Shown one piece after another: positions 43,216 through 51,649 of a stretch of DNA of 64,000 nt. Under the pieces are notes generated by a model, which saw only the letters and a list, made by a program, of their open reading frames with translations, was not told the DNA's origin and did no database searches. Every line of letters begins with the position of its first letter. Within the stretch, counting starts at the first letter, position 1. This stretch comes from Algoriphagus mannitolivorans DSM 15301 (GTDB lineage: Bacteria; Bacteroidota; Bacteroidia; Cytophagales; Cyclobacteriaceae). The stretch is taken from NCBI RefSeq assembly GCF_000429425.1, contig NZ_AUBV01000007.1, forward strand, positions 62,001-126,000. The letters run 5' to 3'. The position numbers and the translations under genes are program-made.

Positions 43216-43911
43216 TCAAAACAAACTGGCTTGGACTATTTGTGGCTTACTTGCCTGCACGGTTCCTTTCAGCATATCCTGCATCAACTTGATGAATCCT
43301 GGTTGCCAGGATTCGGGACTGATTTTAAATTCTTTGTTTTCGTATTCTACCGGTCCACTCATTTTTTCAAAGCCAATAATCATGCTCCAGATTGTGAAAA
43401 AGGTGATTTCTGGCTGAAGTTCAGGCCGGATACTTCCGTCCTTGATGCCTTGAGAAACCATCTGTATGCCGATTCTTGCCGGCTCATGGTGAAGCTCCAA
43501 TAGCTTATGGAAATGAATGGAATCCAAAACCAAAGGATCGATTTCGTTTCTGAGTTTTGGATTAGTGTATTTTTTCATCAAATCCAGAAAATGTAAGATT
43601 GCTTGGTAATAAACAGGCTGCTCTTTGGCAAAGGTCCAGATCCTTTGCACGAGATCGGTGATCATTTCCAGACCGCTTTTTCCCTTAGATCTGAAGGATT
43701 CCCGGAACTCTTCTTTGAATTGGTCGAAAGCTTTTTTGGTCAATGCCATGAAAAGGTCTTCCTTGTTTTTGTAATAGAAGTAGGTGAGTCCCTTACTGAT
43801 TCCTGCTTTTTTGGCCACATCTTCCATTCGTGTGGCAGTGTATCCTTTTGAGGTGAAAAGTGAAACAGCTGCATCTAAGATCAGTTTTTCCTTATTTTTT
43901 TCTCCTGCCAT
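43216..43911 (-). CDS. TetR/AcrR family transcriptional regulator
   Basis: 231 residues. The N-terminal helix-turn-helix (AVSLFTSKGYTATRMEDVAK to FYYKNKEDLF) is standard. The C-terminal ligand-binding half (TDLVQRIWTFAKEQPVYYQAILHFLDL) is helical and of no specific subgroup I can name. It lies at the end of a lipid-catabolism block, so an acyl-CoA or fatty acid ligand is plausible. A perfect inverted repeat (43959-43981) overlaps its promoter, which points to autorepression. Confidence 0.9.
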   Translation of the reverse strand: MAGEKNKEKLILDAAVSLFTSKGYTATRMEDVAKKAGISKGLTYFYYKNKEDLFMALTKKAFDQFKEEFRESFRSKGKSGLEMITDLVQRIWTFAKEQPVYYQAILHFLDLMKKYTNPKLRNEIDPLVLDSIHFHKLLELHHEPARIGIQMVSQGIKDGSIRPELQPEITFFTIWSMIIGFEKMSGPVEYENKEFKISPESWQPGFIKLMQDMLKGTVQASKPQIVQASLF

Positions 43912-43942
43912 GAGTTCGTTCTTTTTGTTGAAAAATGGAGAT

Positions 43943-43950
43943 CAAAGATA
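43943..43950 (-). promoter_or_regulatory. -7 promoter element of the TetR gene
   Basis: Read on the minus strand it is TATCTTTG, a full TAnnTTTG match, 32 bases before the ATG at 43911. The -33 region is occupied by the inverted repeat at 43959-43981. Confidence 0.5.
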
Positions 43951-43958
43951 TTAAATCA

Positions 43959-43981
43959 AGGTCAATAAAAGGTATTGACCT
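43959..43981. promoter_or_regulatory. candidate TetR operator, perfect 9+9 inverted repeat
   Basis: AGGTCAATA-AAAGG-TATTGACCT: two 9-base arms with a 5-base spacer, total 23 bases, as expected for a TetR dimer site. It overlaps the -33 region of the TetR promoter, so binding should block transcription. Confidence 0.65.
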
Positions 43982-43992
43982 CTGGCCAAAAA

Positions 43993-44031
43993 AAGTAAAA
44001 AAGGCCTCAAATTTAATTTTTGAGGCCTTTT
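43993..44031 (-). terminator. hairpin terminator of tyrS
   Basis: Stem AAAGGCCTCAAA / TTTGAGGCCTTT (44000-44011 and 44019-44030), with an A run at 43994-44000 that is a T run on the minus strand, about 20 bases after the tyrS stop. Confidence 0.9.
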
Positions 44032-44049
44032 CAATTGGATTTCAAGGGT

Positions 44050-45342
44050 TTATTTTACTTCCAAAATGAAATAATTTTTCTTTCCTTTTTGGATGAGCAA
44101 ATACTTGTTTTGCAAGAGTCTGACATTCAGAGGAGCATTGGGATCACTGAGTTTTTCTTTATTGATACTGACGCCTCCGCCCTGGATCATCTTTCTTGCT
44201 TCCCCTTTGGAAGGGAAAATTTGGGCCTGGGTTTTTTCACCGAATAGATCCAGTGTATTTTCAATTCCGGCATATTCTTCCTTTGAAAGTTGAACTTGAG
44301 GAACTCCTTCAAACACTGCAAGGAAAGTTCGCTCATCCAAGGATTCCAAGTCTTCGGTAGAAGACTTTCCGAAGAGAATTTCTGAAGCCTTAACAGCCAT
44401 TTCATAGTCCTCTTTGCTGTGAACCATGGTAGTAACCTCTTTCGCGATCTCCTTTTGAAGCAATCTCAAATGGGGGGCTTGAGCATGTTCTACTTCCAAG
44501 TTTTCTATGGTTTTTTGATCTAAAACCGTGAAAATCCGGATGTATTTGGAAGCATCCTCATCGGAAACATTTAGCCAAAACTGGTAAAATGCATAGGGAG
44601 AAGTTTTCTCTGGATCCAGCCATACAGATCCACTTTCTGTCTTACCAAACTTGGTCCCGTCTGCTTTGGTAATCAATGGAACAGTCAGAGCATAAGCACT
44701 TCCTCCACCCATCCTTCTGATTAATTCAGTTCCAGTGACGATGTTACCCCATTGATCCGAACCGCCAAGCTGAACGGTGCAGTTCATGTTTTTCCACAAA
44801 TGGAAAAAGTCATATCCCTGAATAAGCTGGTAGCTGAATTCCGTGAATGAAAGCCCGTTTCCATCTTCCAAACGTCTTTTGACACTATCCTTGGACATCA
44901 TGTAATTGACGGTGATGTGTTTGCCTACATCCCGGATAAATTCCAAAAAGGAAAACTGGGACATCCAGTCGTAATTATTGACCAATTCAGCTTTGTTGGA
45001 TGATGCACCAGAAAAGTCCAGGAACTTGGAAAGCTGATTTTGAATACAGGCTACATTATGGTCAAGGGTAGCTTTGTCCAGCAGATTTCTTTCAGCAGAC
45101 TTAAATGATGGATCTCCAATCATCCCAGTGGCACCTCCCACGAGCGCAAAAGGCTTATGTCCTGCCCGTTGAAAATGAAGGAGAGTCATCACACCGACGA
45201 GATGACCGATATGCAGAGAATCTGCCGTAGGATCAAATCCCAGATAGGCGGAAGCCATGCCTTTGGCAAGGTGTTCTTCTATCTCTGGAGTCATGTCCTG
45301 AAGCATTCCTCTCCATCTCAGTTCTTCTATAAATGAATTCAT
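44050..45342 (-). CDS. tyrS: tyrosine--tRNA ligase
   Basis: 430 residues, class I aminoacyl-tRNA synthetase that charges tRNA-Tyr. [18 protein letters not shown] contains the HIGH motif, and KFGKTESG is the bacterial TyrRS form of KMSKS. A C-terminal S4 RNA-binding domain ([19 protein letters not shown]) follows. Cytoplasmic, homodimeric. It is single-gene, with a -7 box 29 bases upstream of the start and a strong terminator. Confidence 0.97.
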   Translation of the reverse strand: MNSFIEELRWRGMLQDMTPEIEEHLAKGMASAYLGFDPTADSLHIGHLVGVMTLLHFQRAGHKPFALVGGATGMIGDPSFKSAERNLLDKATLDHNVACIQNQLSKFLDFSGASSNKAELVNNYDWMSQFSFLEFIRDVGKHITVNYMMSKDSVKRRLEDGNGLSFTEFSYQLIQGYDFFHLWKNMNCTVQLGGSDQWGNIVTGTELIRRMGGGSAYALTVPLITKADGTKFGKTESGSVWLDPEKTSPYAFYQFWLNVSDEDASKYIRIFTVLDQKTIENLEVEHAQAPHLRLLQKEIAKEVTTMVHSKEDYEMAVKASEILFGKSSTEDLESLDERTFLAVFEGVPQVQLSKEEYAGIENTLDLFGEKTQAQIFPSKGEARKMIQGGGVSINKEKLSDPNAPLNVRLLQNKYLLIQKGKKNYFILEVK

Positions 45343-45370
45343 TGAAAAAGGGTCGATTTTAGTATGGCTG

Positions 45371-45378
45371 CAAATATA
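45371..45378 (-). promoter_or_regulatory. -7 promoter element of tyrS
   Basis: On the minus strand TATATTTG, a full match to TAnnTTTG, 28 bases upstream of the ATG at 45342. No clear TTTG 19 bases further up. Confidence 0.5.
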
Positions 45379-45504
45379 GGCTGAAGGAATAGAGTATGGA
45401 AATCAAAAGCCAATTTGGAGAAGTAGACTTTTGAGCCGTTTGTCAAAGCAAAAAACAATGACGCGAGATTTTTATTTACTTTGAGTTGAATCAATAAATA
45501 CCCT

Positions 45505-48500
45505 ATGAAAAAATATTTTCGAAGTTTTGCCTACGGGCTGGCTATGCTTTTGGGTTCGCAGGCTTTTGGACAAGCTGCCCCCAATTGGCTTCGGTACCCA
45601 GCGATCTCTCCAGATGGTTCTCAGATTGTTTTTACATACAAAGGAGACCTTTATTTGGTGGCCAGTTCAGGAGGCAAAGCCACCCAATTGACCTTTCATG
45701 AGGCGCATGATTTTAAGCCTGTCTGGTCTAAAGATGGGAGTCAGATTGCCTTTGCCTCAGACCGATATGGGAATTTTGATATTTTCATCATGAGTGCTGC
45801 CGGAGGTGAAGCGACTCGATTGACCTATCATTCCAATGATGAATTACCATATGATTTTACTTCAGATGGGGAAAAGGTCATTTTTGGTACTACTCGAATG
45901 GATATCGCTGAGCACCGTCAATATCCTACAGGTTCCCAGCCCGAACTCTACCAAGTTCCCAAAAAAGGTGGAAGAGTGGACCAGATTTGGACGATACCTG
46001 CAGAGTATGTCCAAACCAGTAAAGACGGCTCCAAAATGATCTACCACGATAAAAAAGGTGGAGAAAATGAATGGAGAAAACACCATCAATCTGGGATTGC
46101 ACGGGATATTTGGATGTATGATGGGAAAACCAATACCCATACCATGCTGACAAAGTTTTATGGTGAAGACAGAAACCCGGTTTTTTCTCCTGATGAAACA
46201 GAGATATTTTATCTATCTGAGGAAAATGGCAGCTTCAATGTGTTTAGCATGTCCACCACGAACCCTGCACAAACTCAGGCTTTAACCAACTTTTCTAAGT
46301 TTCCAGTACGATTCCTCTCCATTGCTCAGAATGGAACGATGAGCTTCAGCTATGATGGGGAGTTGTACACTTTGAAAAAAGGAGGACAAGCCCAAAAGGT
46401 CCAAGTTTCGATCGCCACCCAGTCTATTTCCAATCCTGATAATTACATTTCCATCAATGGTGGAGTGGGAGAGATGGCCCTTTCCCCAGATGGAAAAGAA
46501 ATTGCCTTCATTGCCAGAGGAGAGGTGTTTGTTACCTCAGTGGATGGTTCATTGACCAAAAGAATCACCAATACACCAGAGCAGGAACGATTTGTGGAAT
46601 TTGCTCCTGATGGAAAATCTCTGATTTATGCTTCAGAGAGAAACAGTAAATGGCAGATCTATAAAGCCAGTAAGGTTCGTGCGGAAGAGCCTTTCTTCTT
46701 TGCTTCCACATTGATCAAAGAAGAGCCGCTGGTTTCTGTTTCCTCTGACGCCTACCTGCCTAAATTTTCACCTGACGGAAAAAAATTGGCCTATGTCGAA
46801 GGAAGACGCAGCTTGAAAGTTTTGGATCTGGCCACCAAAGCGACAGTGACTTTGATGGGGCCGGATCTTCTTTTTCACATGAGAGACGGAGATCAGTATT
46901 TTACCTGGAGTCCTGACAGTAAGTGGCTATTGGCGAGTTATCGGCCAACGATGACCAATTCTGAGGTGGTTCTTTTGGATGCCTCAGGAAAGGAAAAGAT
47001 GCGAAAACTTACCCAAAGTGGCTATTCTGATGATAATGCCAAATGGATTAATGGAGGAAAACAAATGATATGGTTTTCCAATCGGGATGGTCTTAGAAGC
47101 TATGCGACGAGCGGAAGGATGGAAGAAGATGTTTATACGCTTTTCTTTGATCAAGAAGCTTGGGATAAATTTAGGTTAAGCAAAGAAGAGTTTGAGCTTT
47201 TGAAAGAAATCGAAAAAGCCAAAAAATCGGAAAAGGAAGAGGATAAGTCTAAAAGCGACAAGAGTGAAGTCAAAAAGGCGGAAGATATTAAGTTTAACTG
47301 GGACGGATTTGAGGATAGAAAAGCAAGATTGACGATTCATTCGTCCTTGATGGGGGATGCTGTTCTCTCAAAAGACGGAGAGAAATTATACTACCTAGCT
47401 CGCTTTGAGAAAGGAATGAATCTTTGGTCAACAGATCTTAGAACCAAAGACACCAAAATGGAAATTAGCCTGAATGCTAATTCTGGTAGACTGTTTTGGG
47501 ACAAGGAGCAGAAAAATCTATTCTTACTTTCGGATGGATCTATCTCCAAAATCAATCCTGAGGGAATGAAAAAGGAAAACATAAAGATTTCCGGTGAAAT
47601 GACCTTTGACCTCAATGCGGAAACGGCTCATTTGTTTGATCATGTTTGGTTGAGAACCAAAGGCATGTTTTATACTCCAGACATGCACGGGGTTGACTGG
47701 GAAGCCATAAGACCTGACTATGAGAAATACCTTCCTTCCATCGGCAATGGGTATGAATTCTCTGAGATGCTGTCCGAAATGATCGGAGAATTAAATGTGT
47801 CTCACGCAGGTGCAAGGTATTCCAGATCCATTCCGATGGCTGATGCCACTGCCTCTTTGGGTATTTTCCACGATTATGCCCACAAAGGAGACGGAATCAA
47901 AATAGTAGAAGTAATCAAAGGCGGACCTTTGGATAAAGCAGGAATTGAAGTTAAGCCGGGGATGATTATTGAAAGAATAGATGGTGAACTGGTGTCTTCA
48001 GGGGTTGATTTTGCAAAACTTCTGAACAGAAAGGCTGATAAATTCACTTTGGTGGAAGTCTTGGATCCTTCCAGCAATTCCCGAAAACAATACACGGTAA
48101 AACCAATTTCTTTAGGCGAAGAAGGACAATTGCTGTATAAGCGATGGGTCAAAAAAAACCAGGAAGAAGTTGAAAAGCTTAGTGGTGGAAAGCTTGGCTA
48201 TGTACACATTCCAGGCATGAGCGATGGGCCTTACAGAAATGTATTGGAAGACATGCTTGGTAAGTATTATGAGAAAGCTGGAATTGTGGTAGATACTCGA
48301 TTTAACGGTGGTGGTGACCTAGTTGCTGATTTGGCAATGTTTTTCACCGGGGAGGCTTTCTTGACTTATGCCACAGCAGATAAGGTAGTAGGTGGTGAGC
48401 CGACAGCCCGATGGACGAAGCCAACTCTCGCCATGTTTAATGAGGCCAACTATTCTGACGGCCACTGTTTTGCCTGTGGCTATACGGATCTTAATATTGG

Positions 48501-48738
48501 AAAGACCGTGGGAATGCCAACACCGGGAACTTGTTCCTTTGCAGGTTGGGAAGGGTTGCCCAACGGAATTCGTTGGGGTGCTGTGCCGATCTCAGCCAAA
48601 AATAAAGCCGGAGAATGGCTTGAAAACAACGAAACCAAGCCCCAATTTGAGATAAAAAATATGCCAGGAAAAATTGACAAAGGCATCGATCAGCAGCTTG
48701 AAAAGGCAGTAGAAGAACTATTAAAGGATATTCAGTAA
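45505..48738 (+). CDS. tricorn-like S41 family peptidase with beta-propeller domains
   Basis: 1077 residues with a Sec signal (cleavage near SQAFGQ). The N-terminal ~550 residues are PD40/WD40-like propeller repeats (RYPAISPDGSQIVFTYKG, KPVWSKDGSQIAFASDRYGN). A Lys/Glu-rich linker (~570-600) follows, then a PDZ domain (~795-870) and the S41 core. By position Ser766-His767 (NVSHAG) and Ser984 (NYSDG) correspond to the catalytic Ser-His pair and nucleophile of tricorn protease. It is probably a periplasmic or secreted endopeptidase that degrades peptides. Stand-alone gene, terminated by a two-way hairpin. Confidence 0.9.
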   Translation: MKKYFRSFAYGLAMLLGSQAFGQAAPNWLRYPAISPDGSQIVFTYKGDLYLVASSGGKATQLTFHEAHDFKPVWSKDGSQIAFASDRYGNFDIFIMSAAGGEATRLTYHSNDELPYDFTSDGEKVIFGTTRMDIAEHRQYPTGSQPELYQVPKKGGRVDQIWTIPAEYVQTSKDGSKMIYHDKKGGENEWRKHHQSGIARDIWMYDGKTNTHTMLTKFYGEDRNPVFSPDETEIFYLSEENGSFNVFSMSTTNPAQTQALTNFSKFPVRFLSIAQNGTMSFSYDGELYTLKKGGQAQKVQVSIATQSISNPDNYISINGGVGEMALSPDGKEIAFIARGEVFVTSVDGSLTKRITNTPEQERFVEFAPDGKSLIYASERNSKWQIYKASKVRAEEPFFFASTLIKEEPLVSVSSDAYLPKFSPDGKKLAYVEGRRSLKVLDLATKATVTLMGPDLLFHMRDGDQYFTWSPDSKWLLASYRPTMTNSEVVLLDASGKEKMRKLTQSGYSDDNAKWINGGKQMIWFSNRDGLRSYATSGRMEEDVYTLFFDQEAWDKFRLSKEEFELLKEIEKAKKSEKEEDKSKSDKSEVKKAEDIKFNWDGFEDRKARLTIHSSLMGDAVLSKDGEKLYYLARFEKGMNLWSTDLRTKDTKMEISLNANSGRLFWDKEQKNLFLLSDGSISKINPEGMKKENIKISGEMTFDLNAETAHLFDHVWLRTKGMFYTPDMHGVDWEAIRPDYEKYLPSIGNGYEFSEMLSEMIGELNVSHAGARYSRSIPMADATASLGIFHDYAHKGDGIKIVEVIKGGPLDKAGIEVKPGMIIERIDGELVSSGVDFAKLLNRKADKFTLVEVLDPSSNSRKQYTVKPISLGEEGQLLYKRWVKKNQEEVEKLSGGKLGYVHIPGMSDGPYRNVLEDMLGKYYEKAGIVVDTRFNGGGDLVADLAMFFTGEAFLTYATADKVVGGEPTARWTKPTLAMFNEANYSDGHCFACGYTDLNIGKTVGMPTPGTCSFAGWEGLPNGIRWGAVPISAKNKAGEWLENNETKPQFEIKNMPGKIDKGIDQQLEKAVEELLKDIQ

Positions 48739-48741
48739 AGC

Positions 48742-48773
48742 AAAAAACCCGGTCTAAAAGGCCGGGTTTTTTT
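48742..48773. terminator. bidirectional hairpin terminator
   Basis: CCCGGTC / GGCCGGG stem (48748-48754 and 48760-48766) with A run before and T run after, between the convergent tricorn-like and BlaI-like genes. Confidence 0.92.
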
Positions 48774-48794
48774 GATTGCTTATCCACTTAGTAT

Positions 48795-49124
48795 TTACTG
48801 ATATTGTTTGGTATTCAAGGATTCGTCGTTCTTGAAGAATTGTGAAAGCTTCGAGAATGAGTTTTCAAAATACCCTTCGAGCATTCTTTTGATAATGAAT
48901 GTTCGATACTCGTCTTTGGATACTATTGGAAAGTACTCATGGCTCTTGCCATAGGATTTGTGGCTCACAAAACCTTTCCGTTCAAGGATTCTCACAATCG
49001 TTGATACGGTGTTGTATGCTGGCTTTGGCTCTGTCATTGGGACAAGGATGTCTTTCACGAATCCTCTTTCGATATCCCAGAGGATTTGCATGATCTCCTC
49101 TTCTGCTCTAGTTAATGGTTTCAT
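48795..49124 (-). CDS. BlaI/MecI/CopY family transcriptional regulator
   Basis: 109 residues. The winged helix has LTRAEEEIMQILWDIERGFV and AYNTVSTIVRILERKGFV, the DNA-reading part of BlaI. These repressors dimerise and are released when a partner BlaR-type metallopeptidase cleaves them, often controlling beta-lactamase or copper genes. No BlaR/M56 gene lies next to it here, so the signal is unknown. It has its own promoter (49149-49179) and is alone. Confidence 0.9.
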   Translation of the reverse strand: MKPLTRAEEEIMQILWDIERGFVKDILVPMTEPKPAYNTVSTIVRILERKGFVSHKSYGKSHEYFPIVSKDEYRTFIIKRMLEGYFENSFSKLSQFFKNDESLNTKQYQ

Positions 49125-49148
49125 AAGGTGTTAAGTTTTAATTCGAAA

Positions 49149-49179
49149 GAAAATTATTGCTTTAGTTTCTGAATGCAAA
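49149..49179 (-). promoter_or_regulatory. promoter of the BlaI-type gene
   Basis: On the minus strand TTTG (49176-49179), 19 bases, TAATTTTC (49149-49156), seven of eight matches. Transcription should start about 20 bases before the ATG at 49124. Confidence 0.55.
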
Positions 49180-49230
49180 GAAAAATTGAAAATATTTTAG
49201 GATTTAGTTCAAATTTTTTTTCTAGTCAAA

Positions 49231-49260
49231 GAAAAAGGCCTTAGAAATAAGGCCTTTATA
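49231..49260 (-). terminator. hairpin terminator of the desaturase gene
   Basis: Stem AAAGGCCTTA / TAAGGCCTTT (49234-49243 and 49248-49257) with a GAAA loop (TTTC on the minus strand), about 15 bases after the desaturase stop. Confidence 0.87.
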
Positions 49261-49273
49261 ATTTTTTTTGAAG

Positions 49274-50023
49274 TTAAGCAGTTCTCAATTTTATGATCCC
49301 CGTTGCATGGAGAAGCTTGACCACTGGATAGGTTGGATCAAATTCATACCATTTCACTGCGAAATTCGGACGGTTAGGTAGCTTATGATGGTTGTTTTGG
49401 AATAATTCACCCAACATCAACACATCCAAAAGAAGACTGTTTTTTGATTTATCGTTGTTGTCAAAGTTGGCATAGCCATACTTGTGTCCACTCCAGTTTA
49501 CAATGGCACCATGTACCGGGCCCATCAGGAAATGAATTGGAAGCAAAAAGTACATCCACCAGTGTGTGCCGGGTAGGTCAAAAACCGTGATGCAAAGAAC
49601 ATAGATCAGTACATACAGCAATCCCCAGGCAACTCTCACCCCCATGCTATCAGCAAACCTGTCGAATGCCAACCAATCCGGGATATCTTTGGAAAACCTT
49701 TCTTCAGGCTTAAGCTTGAAGCTAAAGTAATCGTTGTAGATGTTTTTGGTTTTCCACATCATCGTAAACAGGTTTTCAGTGTGGTGTGGACTATGTGGAT
49801 CCTTAGGTGTATCCGAATAGGCGTGGTGCATTCTGTGTAGGATAGCATAAGCTCTAGGGGATAAGTAAGAGCTTCCTTGCCAGATCCAAGTGAAGACGTA
49901 GAAGAATTTTTCCCAATACTTATTCATCACAAACATTTGATGAGCAGCATATCGGTGAAGGAAAAAACTTTGGCAAAACAGGGAGAAATACCAGTGTAAT
50001 AGAAAGAAGATGATAATAATCAC
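49274..50023 (-). CDS. acyl-CoA / fatty acid desaturase
   Basis: 249 residues from the GTG at 50023 (VIIIIFFLLHWYFSLFCQSF). A longer in-frame ATG at 50083 lies upstream of the likely promoter (TATATTTG, 50049-50056) and is less likely. Three histidine boxes hold the di-iron centre: HRYAAH, HRMHHAY and QNNHHKLPN. Membrane helices flank them. The enzyme introduces a double bond (probably delta-9) into acyl chains to adjust membrane fluidity. Divergent from the 50164 membrane protein gene, with its own terminator. Confidence 0.88.
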   Translation of the reverse strand: MIIIIFFLLHWYFSLFCQSFFLHRYAAHQMFVMNKYWEKFFYVFTWIWQGSSYLSPRAYAILHRMHHAYSDTPKDPHSPHHTENLFTMMWKTKNIYNDYFSFKLKPEERFSKDIPDWLAFDRFADSMGVRVAWGLLYVLIYVLCITVFDLPGTHWWMYFLLPIHFLMGPVHGAIVNWSGHKYGYANFDNNDKSKNSLLLDVLMLGELFQNNHHKLPNRPNFAVKWYEFDPTYPVVKLLHATGIIKLRTA

Positions 50024-50048
50024 TCGGTTGATTGTTAAGTTTATAATA

Positions 50049-50056
50049 CAAATATA
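50049..50056 (-). promoter_or_regulatory. -7 promoter element of the desaturase gene
   Basis: TATATTTG on the minus strand, full consensus match, 26 bases upstream of the GTG start at 50023. It lies downstream of the alternative ATG at 50083 and so supports the GTG. Confidence 0.5.
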
Positions 50057-50126
50057 AGACACCCGGGGAAATATACCTGTCATGGTTTACCCAAGCTTTG
50101 AAAATTACAACTGATTCATCTCAGGT

Positions 50127-50157
50127 TTTGATTGGTCGGGATATGCATTTATCTTTA
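50127..50157 (+). promoter_or_regulatory. promoter of the holin-like membrane protein gene
   Basis: TTTG (50127-50130), exactly 19 bases, TATCTTTA (50150-50157). Transcription would start close to 50163, next to the ATG at 50164, so the mRNA may have almost no leader. Confidence 0.55.
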
Positions 50158-50163
50158 ATTCCT

Positions 50164-50526
50164 ATGGAATCAAGAAATCAACCTACCTCTATTCTTACTA
50201 AAATCATTGTTGGAGGAATATCCATTTTAATCGCTGATTTGCTTCTTAAAGGAGTTGTATTGGACTCCTGGGTGACTGGATTTATTTTGGCAGGGGTAAT
50301 TATTCTGATCAATTTCACGATTAAGCCCATTTTTATCATTCTGACCCTTCCTGTTACCCTGATCACCTTTGGCTTATTTTTGTTGGTAATCAATGCTTTA
50401 GTGGTGTTGATCGCTGCCTATTTTATTCCAGGGTTTTCTGTGGACGGATTTTGGTGGGCTTTGGGTTTCGCCATTGTATTGAGTTTAATCAATGGAATTT
50501 TTGGAGTCAATATGAATTCGAAATAG
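50164..50526 (+). CDS. phage-holin-family (COG1950-type) membrane protein
   Basis: 120 residues from the ATG at 50164, after the predicted promoter; an in-frame ATG-like start at 50098 lies upstream of the transcription start. Four hydrophobic helices are seen: ISILIADLLLKGVVL, FILAGVIILINF, PIFIILTLPVTLITFGLFLLVINALVVLIAAYFI and GFWWALGFAIVLSLINGIFG. This layout with conserved N-x-x-x-K-P matches the small integral membrane family often named phage holin family; a true holin role is not implied. The end overlaps the convergent AlbA_2 gene by 20 bases. Confidence 0.82.
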   Translation: MESRNQPTSILTKIIVGGISILIADLLLKGVVLDSWVTGFILAGVIILINFTIKPIFIILTLPVTLITFGLFLLVINALVVLIAAYFIPGFSVDGFWWALGFAIVLSLINGIFGVNMNSK

Positions 50527-50953
50527 CCAAAGTTTGATCTTCGATTCTTTGGTATGCCTTTAATTCTCCCAATTTGCCTTTACAGTATACTTTGGAACCT
50601 GTAGAAGAAGCTACCTCTACTAATAGCAAATAAATGTCTTCATCATTTTCCAAGAGATTTTCAGAATCTTGGGTCCATTTGATCGGATAAAATGAAAGAG
50701 TGGCTTTTGGGGTACAAAATTCCTCATTGGCTGTTTCAACCATATATTTTTCCTCTTCGGGATCTACACCCACAATCCTTTTTTTATCGGATACCCCAAT
50801 CAAAATCAGTCCACCGGCAGTGTTTGAAAATGCAGAAAGTGTTTTTGCGATTTTTTCTTTTGAAGTGATTTTTTGCTTGAAATCCAGATGTTTACCTTCC
50901 TTGGTTCGAATTAATTTTTTCACAAAATCTTCATTATATTTTGTCGAATTCAT
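50507..50953 (-). CDS. AlbA_2 (Schlafen-like) domain ATP-binding protein
   Basis: 148 residues that comprise just one domain. GKHLDFKQKITSKEKIAKTL, then AFSNTAGGLILIGVSDKKRIVG and a later YLLLVEV strand match the AlbA_2 domain. This domain occurs in putative DNA- or RNA-binding regulators and Schlafen-related nucleases. No winged-helix domain follows, unlike in most longer family members. The gene is divergent from the 51039 gene and its end overlaps the convergent holin-like gene by 20 bases. Function unknown. Confidence 0.78.
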   Translation of the reverse strand: MNSTKYNEDFVKKLIRTKEGKHLDFKQKITSKEKIAKTLSAFSNTAGGLILIGVSDKKRIVGVDPEEEKYMVETANEEFCTPKATLSFYPIKWTQDSENLLENDEDIYLLLVEVASSTGSKVYCKGKLGELKAYQRIEDQTLAISNSY

Positions 50954-51038
50954 TTTATTAATTTATTTTCTTTCTGGAATCAGAAAATCGATTTTGACCT
51001 ATAAGTACTGGTATTACAATTAACAAAAGTTTTTATAT

Positions 51039-51596
51039 ATGCAATTAGCAAATCCCGGGTTTGACCCGACAAAGATTGAAGAACTTCAGGCTGAATTAAA
51101 GAAGTCAGGGAAGACATTTAAGGTTGTGCCTGACCCAGGCAATTCGGAGGAGTTCGTCAACTTTCTTTTTATCGGCATGTTTGAAGGCAAGCCCGTGATC
51201 TACGATGCGGCGCTGTACACGCTAAGACTGCATCATTCTAGCGAAGTCTATGAACTTGCAGAGCATGAAGCAGCTAAGAAGTTCCCTAATTTCAAAGGGA
51301 TTAATTATGAAGAAGACGAGGAGGGAAACCTTAAGCCGCTTTCAAGCGAAGAGGAGGAAATTGGTTGGTTTATTACCGAAATCATCATGGAGCTGGAAGA
51401 TGAGGAAGCCGTAAAAGTTCAGGAATTTGTGGATATAGATACCAACCATGATTTCGGAATAGGACTCGATGCAGCTCTGAATGTAGAAGAAATCAATGAA
51501 AAAGTGATTAAGAAGTTCGTTCAGGAGTTCAACGATGATACTTTAGTTTTAGATGAAACTATGTATTCTTTCCAGACTGAGGAAGACGAAATCTAA
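51039..51596 (+). CDS. conserved-looking acidic hypothetical protein
   Basis: 185 residues, pI clearly low (many Glu and Asp, especially EEDEEGNLK, EEEEIGWFIT and the C-terminal EEDEI). The N-terminus (MQLANPGFDPTKIEELQAEL) and the middle (FLFIGMFEGKPVIYDAALYTLRLHHSSEVYE) look like a folded domain. No signal peptide or known motif. The gene starts 85 bases from the divergent AlbA_2 gene and ends 26 bases before a strong terminator. I do not recognise the family. Confidence 0.68.
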   Translation: MQLANPGFDPTKIEELQAELKKSGKTFKVVPDPGNSEEFVNFLFIGMFEGKPVIYDAALYTLRLHHSSEVYELAEHEAAKKFPNFKGINYEEDEEGNLKPLSSEEEEIGWFITEIIMELEDEEAVKVQEFVDIDTNHDFGIGLDAALNVEEINEKVIKKFVQEFNDDTLVLDETMYSFQTEEDEI

Positions 51597-51622
51597 ATTG
51601 GATTCTAAACATTATCATTTGG

Positions 51623-51648
51623 CGCTGGTTAATAATCAGCGTTTTTTT
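51623..51648 (+). terminator. hairpin terminator ending one base before the next ATG
   Basis: Stem CGCTGGTT / AATCAGCG (51623-51630 and 51634-51641, one G-T pair) with seven T residues to 51648. The start codon of the next gene is at 51650. Confidence 0.85.
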
Positions 51649-51649
51649 T

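Noticed and set aside
48795-49124. BlaI-type gene as part of a beta-lactamase resistance unit
   Set aside because: No BlaR/M56 peptidase or beta-lactamase gene lies nearby in the window.
49284-50083. ATG at 50083 as the start of the desaturase gene
   Set aside because: A full -7 promoter box lies between it and the GTG at 50023, which begins with family-like hydrophobic text.
50164-50526. Phage holin as evidence of a prophage
   Set aside because: No other phage genes are present; the family name covers many chromosomal membrane proteins.
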